Positions 19,516-23,430 of a stretch of DNA of 23,430 nucleotides are shown here, in pieces (within the stretch, counting starts at the first letter, position 1; every line of letters starts with the position of its first letter). The DNA is taken from IMG/VR virus record IMGVR_UViG_3300032296_001731, positions 1 through 23,430 of that record; one strand, written 5' to 3'. This DNA is from a virus. The notes under the pieces are model-generated. The model ran no database searches, had not been told where the DNA came from, and saw only the letters and a list, made by a program, of their open reading frames with translations. A program made the position numbers and the translations under genes.

Positions 19516-20319
19516 TCAGTCGTCGTCGTCGTTTCCACTTAGATCGAGTTCGTCATTATCCAAAGCGAACGCCACCATTTTCAGAACCAGCGACATTACT
19601 TCGTTCGCGCTCTCGTCGCCGCGACGAAGCAGGTTCATTGAGTAATCCATAAGACCAGCTGGGGTTAGGTCGTGACCTTCTCTCGCTACTTCGCTCAACA
19701 GCGAGAGCAGGGTCATAGTTTTGATAAGTATCTCATCTATCGCACCACAAGCTCGCACATTGTCGTCGCCTACTTCACCAGTCCATTGCTCACTTATCTC
19801 CACAGTCGGCTCACAACCTGGGGGGAACATTGTTACCTCACCAAGCAGACCCGACAAGCTGATGATGTTCACCACTCGTACTGGCACACTCCCTGCTCGT
19901 AAAGCGATTAGTTCCTCGGTGCTTGCCTGCTCAATAATGCTTCTCTGCTGGTCTTCGGGCAACTGGTCAAATAGACACGGCTCGCCAGTTTCAGGGTGTT
20001 CTGTTCCCCACCTACCTTCGCCGTGAGAAATGATAAGCAAACCAAGAACCTCGGTCACATCTTCACGGTCTATACCGTTCTCCACATCTTGACGAACCAT
20101 AGACATAGCTTCTCGAAATGTTTCCATAAGAGCGTCAGTACCCCATTCGGTAATACTGCCCAGCTTCCACCGTGACACTCGCTCACCGTTCTGTACTTCG
20201 GACACTCGCAAGTAGCACATACTTTTAGCGTCGTCGTAAGTTCTCGCAGGTAGTCGGTACTTGTCGTGCCAGTCAGCTAACAATGTTGCTGGTCTTGTTT
20301 CTTCGTATGTGTATCTCAT
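19516..20319 (-). CDS. 267-aa acidic protein, third gene of the AAA+/VWA operon
   Basis: The ATG at 20319 has AAGGA 9 nt upstream; a TTG nine codons earlier overlaps the VWA gene and is less likely. The N-terminus reads MRYTYEETRPATLLADWHDK. A helical acidic middle follows (MVRQDVENGIDREDVTEVLG), then EHPETGEPCLFDQLPEDQQ, then EILIKTMTLLSLLSEVAREG, and the end is DLSGNDDDD. I recognise no family. It shares EHPETGE, including 22 identical bases, with the AAA+ ATPase of the same operon. It probably partners the AAA+/VWA pair as a substrate, adaptor or regulator, which is inference from operon position. Confidence 0.68.
   Translation of the reverse strand: MRYTYEETRPATLLADWHDKYRLPARTYDDAKSMCYLRVSEVQNGERVSRWKLGSITEWGTDALMETFREAMSMVRQDVENGIDREDVTEVLGLLIISHGEGRWGTEHPETGEPCLFDQLPEDQQRSIIEQASTEELIALRAGSVPVRVVNIISLSGLLGEVTMFPPGCEPTVEISEQWTGEVGDDNVRACGAIDEILIKTMTLLSLLSEVAREGHDLTPAGLMDYSMNLLRRGDESANEVMSLVLKMVAFALDNDELDLSGNDDDD
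19980..20001. repeat. 22-bp exact repeat shared with 22218-22239
   Basis: Two identical 22-bp copies, both coding on the minus strand for EHPETGE in the 267-aa protein and in the AAA+ ATPase. In the ATPase the motif lies between Walker B and sensor 1, where MoxR/CobS proteins normally have it. In the 267-aa protein it is unexpected. Confidence 0.75.
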
Positions 20320-20335
20320 TTTTGTTTTTCCTTTT

Positions 20336-21811
20336 TTACTTGCCAAGTGCGTTGGCGATTATTTCCACGAACTTATGTCGGGGTCTAACCCCACGCTTCA
20401 TTTCGGCCACAAGCCGGACTGCTTCGTTCGCATCTTCTACGCCAATGATGTTGTACTTGTACGACAACATAGCGCACTCTTTGATTAGGTCAGCCGATGA
20501 ATAGTCACCTTTGCCAGTAACAAATCCGTCGCTAACCCAAACAATGAAGTCCTTCGGTTTTTTTCTTTGACGTATCGCCCAACGGAGCGCAGGACTATCT
20601 ACGCCATTGCCGTTGTTCAGGTCTAAATGCTGAAACTCGCTCTCACCAATCATTCGCCCATTGCGAGCCAAAATCCAAGCGTTGGCGTTGTCTTTGCCAC
20701 GATAGGTGTACGCCATAATCGTCGCACCAGCGAAGTGTTTGAGTATCGCTTTCACATCGTCGTGACTAACACTCATAGAACCTGAACAGTCAAACACAAC
20801 TGTCCCACCGTCACCACGAACTACCTCACGAAAAATACGCCGTTCAGGGTCGGTTAGCAGCCGATCTGGTCGAACAGGAAACTTGCCAGTCATAGCTGGG
20901 CGTTTGCGCCGACCAATGAATGAGGTAGCACTCTCTGTTAGCGCAGTCATTCCCCAGCGCAGGTCTTCCCAATGAGATGACATAGGCACGACAGGTGGCT
21001 TGTGTTTTTCTTCATTTTTCTTTTGCCCCAGTTTGGTTTTTTGTGGGGTGGCTGGTGGGTCAGATAGCCATTCGTCAATCATTGTGGCGAGTGGCAGAGT
21101 GTGTTCTACAAATCCGTCAGGAAGAAAAGTGTCCTGATTACCTTTCGTTTTTGTATCTGTCCAGCGATAGCCGATAGGACTGGTATCGGCACGACGACGA
21201 GTAAGCGAGTAACGCGAACTGTTGTCCACCACCCACTCCCTATCTTTTAGGTAGTTCTGAATAGCGTCGGTTGCGTCTTTCCATTCAGGATTTATTCGTA
21301 TCCGTCGCTTGACCGTCTTGTAAGCTTTTGTGTTCCAAGTCGATAGCAACAACGACAAAGCCGAGTGCCAATCTTTATTTTTTACAGCTTCATCAGCAAG
21401 CCCACGCTCTGAACCGTCGGTCATATCGGCAATGTCAGCGATACTTGTACCGTCGTAAGCTTGTCGCTTCGCCCGACCAGCAATGAAATTGACACGGACT
21501 TCTTCGGCAATACGCACCGACGCAGGAGAAATACCCAGCTGGGTCATCAACGCGGCCGGCACAGTTGAGGGTGAGATACGAGCGTGGATGAGTTCGTGAA
21601 GGCGTACTGCTTTTGCTTGCTCACTCTCTCCCATTGGCACGGCTATTTCGTGACTAGCAAAATCGGTGAAGGAAGCTCCACGCTGTAAAGGGGTAGGAAT
21701 TGCTTCCCACCCCCTTCTCATCATTGGGTCAAGTTCACGGTCTGCGCGATCCGATACAAGCCATTCAGGACTAGCGACAACTTCTGTTGTTTTGCGTTTG
21801 TTTTGTGACAT
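20336..21811 (-). CDS. VWA-domain protein with N-terminal HExxH metallopeptidase-like domain
   Basis: 491 aa from the ATG at 21811 (AGGAG 7 nt upstream). The GTG two codons earlier, which would overlap as GTGA, is too close to the ribosome site. Residues 71-78 are LHELIHAR, a HExxH zinc motif (His72, Glu73, His76), followed by AEEVRVN (Glu103/104), a likely third ligand, as in the DUF2201-type putative metallopeptidase. The middle is basic and variable. The C-terminal VWA domain holds the MIDAS set: DCSGSMS (Asp341, Ser343, Ser345), GVDSPAL (around 404-409) and VSDGF (Asp428). HExxH plus VWA next to a MoxR-like ATPase is a known bacterial pairing; CobT is a related VWA partner. It probably binds Mg and the ATPase to act on an unknown target. 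Confidence 0.85.
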   Translation of the reverse strand: MSQNKRKTTEVVASPEWLVSDRADRELDPMMRRGWEAIPTPLQRGASFTDFASHEIAVPMGESEQAKAVRLHELIHARISPSTVPAALMTQLGISPASVRIAEEVRVNFIAGRAKRQAYDGTSIADIADMTDGSERGLADEAVKNKDWHSALSLLLSTWNTKAYKTVKRRIRINPEWKDATDAIQNYLKDREWVVDNSSRYSLTRRRADTSPIGYRWTDTKTKGNQDTFLPDGFVEHTLPLATMIDEWLSDPPATPQKTKLGQKKNEEKHKPPVVPMSSHWEDLRWGMTALTESATSFIGRRKRPAMTGKFPVRPDRLLTDPERRIFREVVRGDGGTVVFDCSGSMSVSHDDVKAILKHFAGATIMAYTYRGKDNANAWILARNGRMIGESEFQHLDLNNGNGVDSPALRWAIRQRKKPKDFIVWVSDGFVTGKGDYSSADLIKECAMLSYKYNIIGVEDANEAVRLVAEMKRGVRPRHKFVEIIANALGK

Positions 21812-21813
21812 TC

Positions 21814-22623
21814 TCACTCTCCTGTTTCTAGTGAACGGCTGGTCAAGTCGTAACGGATACCGACGTGTTCTGGACTTGTAGCTTCTTCGTTGCCGATAGC
21901 CGTACTAATTCGTACAGCTTCCATAATTGCTCTCGCTTCGTAACCAAACACTAAGCGTGTCGCAGTCTCCATACTGATACTTTGAGTAAGTTTGTCAAAC
22001 GCAAAAAACGAACGCAACGAGTAACGGTCGGTTGTACGGTTCGCATAAGACCTAGCTATTGGTTGTAAGTATTGGGGAAGACCCAGCAATGCTTGTGGGT
22101 TTACTTCGTTGATGTTGATACGAACAGGAAATCTATCTACAAGGTTCGCAGGCAAATCTTCTAGGCGTTCGGCGTTAGTAGTTGCGATTATCTCAAAACC
22201 CTTGCGAGGTGAAATGCGCTCGCCAGTTTCAGGGTGTTCACGAACAGCTGAACCGTCGCTATCACAAATAAGCAGCAAGGCCGTGAGAACATCACCTGAC
22301 GCTTGGTCTAGTTCGTCAAGAATGAGACGGTCTCCACCTTCCCACGCTCTCAACGCAGAACCAGTTACAAACTTCCAGTCTTCTTTGCTGGGCTTCCATA
22401 GACCGTCAATGTCGGCTGTGGTCATGTCGGGTGAACACAGAACACGGTAGGCACGACGAGTGCGAACTTCGTCGCCGTGTACATCAGCTGGCGTTTCTAA
22501 ATGGTTGTTGAGCGCATAATAAGTCTTGCCAGTTCCTGGCTGACCGTAAAGCAGAACGCGATCGATACCTGCTTGTAAAGCAATGTCTAGGTCTGCCCAG
22601 CATTGGCTAATTTCTGTTGTCAT
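21814..22623 (-). CDS. MoxR/CobS-like AAA+ ATPase
   Basis: 269 aa from the ATG at 22623, with AAAGGAGAGAG before it; 50 extra upstream residues in the same frame cross the promoter and are rejected. Walker A is GQPGTGKT (27-34), and TTADIDGLWKP (68-78) is typical of the AAA_5/MoxR group. Walker B is LILDE (100-104), sensor 1 is ATTN (Asn150), and LVDRFPV (Arg164) is the likely arginine finger. EHPETGER lies between Walker B and sensor 1. Such ATPases form hexamers that remodel or load cofactors into partners carrying a VWA domain, which is the next gene here with 2 nt between. First gene of the operon. CobS, MoxR and phage homologues are hard to tell apart by eye. Confidence 0.9.
   Translation of the reverse strand: MTTEISQCWADLDIALQAGIDRVLLYGQPGTGKTYYALNNHLETPADVHGDEVRTRRAYRVLCSPDMTTADIDGLWKPSKEDWKFVTGSALRAWEGGDRLILDELDQASGDVLTALLLICDSDGSAVREHPETGERISPRKGFEIIATTNAERLEDLPANLVDRFPVRININEVNPQALLGLPQYLQPIARSYANRTTDRYSLRSFFAFDKLTQSISMETATRLVFGYEARAIMEAVRISTAIGNEEATSPEHVGIRYDLTSRSLETGE
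22218..22239. repeat. 22-bp exact repeat, second copy (see 19980-20001)
   Basis: The copy within the AAA+ gene. Both copies are read in the same frame and give the same peptide core. The two genes are otherwise unrelated, so this is a short local duplication, a gene conversion, or selection on the peptide. Confidence 0.75.
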
Positions 22624-22647
22624 TTTCTCTCTCCTTTGAGGACGGCG

Positions 22648-22677
22648 TTGTTGCCGAGTGTCACTATACGCTACTAT
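22648..22677 (+). promoter_or_regulatory. Rightward promoter of the 99-aa gene (leaderless transcript predicted)
   Basis: TTGTTG (22648-22653) is followed after 18 bp by TACTAT (22672-22677). The expected start lies 7-8 bp later, at the ATG 22685 itself, and no Shine-Dalgarno is present there. Leaderless mRNAs of this kind are common in Actinobacteria. It overlaps the leftward promoter at 22663-22691. Confidence 0.5.
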
Positions 22678-22691
22678 GTCGCTTATGACAA
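22663..22691 (-). promoter_or_regulatory. Sigma70/SigA-type promoter of the AAA+/VWA operon
   Basis: On the minus strand TTGTCA (22686-22691) is followed after exactly 17 bp by TATAGT (22663-22668), leaving a leader of about 30 nt before the AAA+ ATG. It is face to face with the rightward promoter, and its -35 box covers the start of the 99-aa gene, so the two directions may exclude each other. Confidence 0.7.
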
Positions 22692-22984
22692 CACTATACG
22701 ACCTACAAAAAATGGCAGACCGTTTGACCGACAGCTCCCCCCCACCCCAAGACCTGACGAACGGCAAAGACAAGTTTATTGTCGGGTCGGGAAAGTGGAA
22801 AGTGGAAATGGTCGGCGCAGGGTTCTACGCAGTTCGCATTGAGTACGACACCACCGATAACAAAAAAGTTGTGATGAAGGCTCAACAAGAAATGCGTGGG
22901 TTCGCAGACAATCTTTTACAGGCACTTCGCTTCGCAGAGTTTGTCGCCAGCTCCCACCGTCACTACTGGCTGCCGATCGAGTGA
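22685..22984 (+). CDS. 99-aa hypothetical protein, divergent from the AAA+ operon
   Basis: I choose the ATG at 22685 because it lies at the predicted start of transcription; the in-frame ATG at 22676 lies inside the -10 box. The protein is MTTLYDLQKMADRLTDSSPP, then GKWKVEMVGAGFYAVRIEYD, then QQEMRGFADNLLQALRFAEF, ending HRHYWLPIE. A small two-layer domain with a charged helix is likely. It may be a regulator of the divergent unit or an early host-directed factor. No family recognised. Confidence 0.6.
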   Translation: MTTLYDLQKMADRLTDSSPPPQDLTNGKDKFIVGSGKWKVEMVGAGFYAVRIEYDTTDNKKVVMKAQQEMRGFADNLLQALRFAEFVASSHRHYWLPIE

Positions 22985-23005
22985 GGTGGCAATTATTTTT
23001 TTGTG

Positions 23006-23035
23006 TTGTGTTGTCTGCTACGGAACGGATACACT
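23006..23035 (+). promoter_or_regulatory. Possible rightward promoter of the 94-aa gene
   Basis: TTGTGT (23006-23011), 18 bp, TACACT (23030-23035), placing a start near 23042 and a leader of about 45 nt to the ATG at 23087. Both boxes are only partial matches, so this is tentative. A T-run (about 22995-23002) just before it has no clear stem and is not called a terminator. Confidence 0.3.
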
Positions 23036-23086
23036 GGCACTCTCTCTCGCTACCTTCTATGCGGGAACTACTGAAAGATAAAAACT

Positions 23087-23371
23087 ATGTCAGATGAAAC
23101 AAACCTCTCTCTCGGCTCTACGTTTGAAATAAAAACCCCACCGCCAGCACGTAATGGCTCTCGCATTGGTTTACCATTGATGAGCGAGTTCGTTGCTTTT
23201 CTTGATGCGAACGAAGGTGTCTGGGCTGTGTTTCACACTTATGAGTCAAAACAATCAGGATACCAACGTGCTTCTGACTCTCAGAAAAAGTATGGTGGCA
23301 GTTATGAATTCGTCGCTCGCTGTGACGAAAATGGAACAACTGTGTACGGTAGGAAACGACCAATTTTCTAG
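23087..23371 (+). CDS. 94-aa small protein, conserved actinophage-type pattern
   Basis: The ATG at 23087 is preceded by GAAAGATAAAAACT. The N-terminus is a flexible MSDETNLSLGSTFEI segment. The core reads LPLMSEFVAFLDANEGVWAV, then FHTYESKQSGYQRASDSQKK, then YGGSYEFVARCDENGTTVYG, ending RKRPIF: Trp and VF, a charged helix, then a YEF.AR strand. The same order is seen at 17662-18051, so the two may be distant paralogues. Probably a small single-domain nucleic-acid or protein-binding factor; function unknown. Confidence 0.65.
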   Translation: MSDETNLSLGSTFEIKTPPPARNGSRIGLPLMSEFVAFLDANEGVWAVFHTYESKQSGYQRASDSQKKYGGSYEFVARCDENGTTVYGRKRPIF

Positions 23372-23430
23372 CTACATTTAGCACTCGTTAGGTGTATACT
23401 CTCCTTTGCTCCTAACGCCAAAACCCCCCC

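Noticed and set aside
21814-22773. Longer AAA+ protein with 50 extra N-terminal residues
   Set aside because: The extension crosses the predicted promoter, and the ATG at 22623 has a strong ribosome site right before the domain.
23395-23400. TATACT as a -10 box for a gene beyond the right edge
   Set aside because: No acceptable -35 box 16-18 bp upstream, and the downstream gene is not visible.
1-23430. CRISPR array, insertion sequence, integrase or attachment site
   Set aside because: No regularly spaced direct repeats, transposase or recombinase motifs found on either strand.

Overview
The window looks like part of the genome of a tailed double-stranded DNA phage that infects an actinobacterium. 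Virion genes are recognisable: a terminase large subunit with Walker A/B and nuclease motifs, a portal, an acidic coiled-coil scaffold, an HK97-type major capsid protein, a collagen-like fibre and three related fibre proteins. The actinobacterial host is an inference. It rests on a WhiB-type iron-sulfur regulator, an apparently leaderless gene, and a secreted protein with a Thr-rich linker of the style common in Actinobacteria, especially Acidimicrobiia. Most of the window has moderate GC, which fits a freshwater lineage better than a high-GC soil host. I see no integrase, tRNA, CRISPR array or insertion sequence.

Layout. (1) 1-15985: one long leftward (minus-strand) series. In transcription order it starts at a consensus-like promoter (16020-16048). 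It then carries small early-type genes (a 27-aa peptide, two unknowns, a putative helix-turn-helix protein), ssb, whiB and two small genes tangled with whiB, a putative TerS, TerL, a zinc-ribbon protein, a small membrane protein, portal, scaffold, MCP, decoration-like proteins, a secreted Thr-rich membrane protein, a 2-TM protein, fibre genes and a glycosyltransferase cut by the left edge. Almost every junction is a stop-start overlap (TAATG, ATGA or GTGA), so translation is probably coupled through the series. A second promoter and a structured leader of about 150 nt sit just before the MCP gene. (2) 15986-17113: about 1.1 kb without a convincing gene. It holds the promoter, DnaA-box-like repeats, a 12-bp palindrome, a very GC-rich island with a G-quadruplex-type repeat, and a hairpin pair ending the next unit. 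(3) 17114-22623: four leftward transcription units, each followed by its own strong hairpin. The largest encodes a MoxR/CobS-like AAA+ ATPase, a VWA protein with an N-terminal HExxH motif, and an acidic unknown protein. (4) 22685-23371: two small rightward genes, divergent from the AAA+ unit. The first is probably leaderless.

Working model. The left block makes and packages the head and displays host-contact fibres. WhiB and the helix-turn-helix protein may reprogramme transcription, and SSB serves replication. The AAA+/VWA pair probably forms a remodelling machine of the MoxR-VWA or CobS-CobT type. Its target is unknown, and it is the most interesting part of the window. Tail tube, tape measure, lysis and polymerase genes are not seen here and must lie outside or be unrecognisable.
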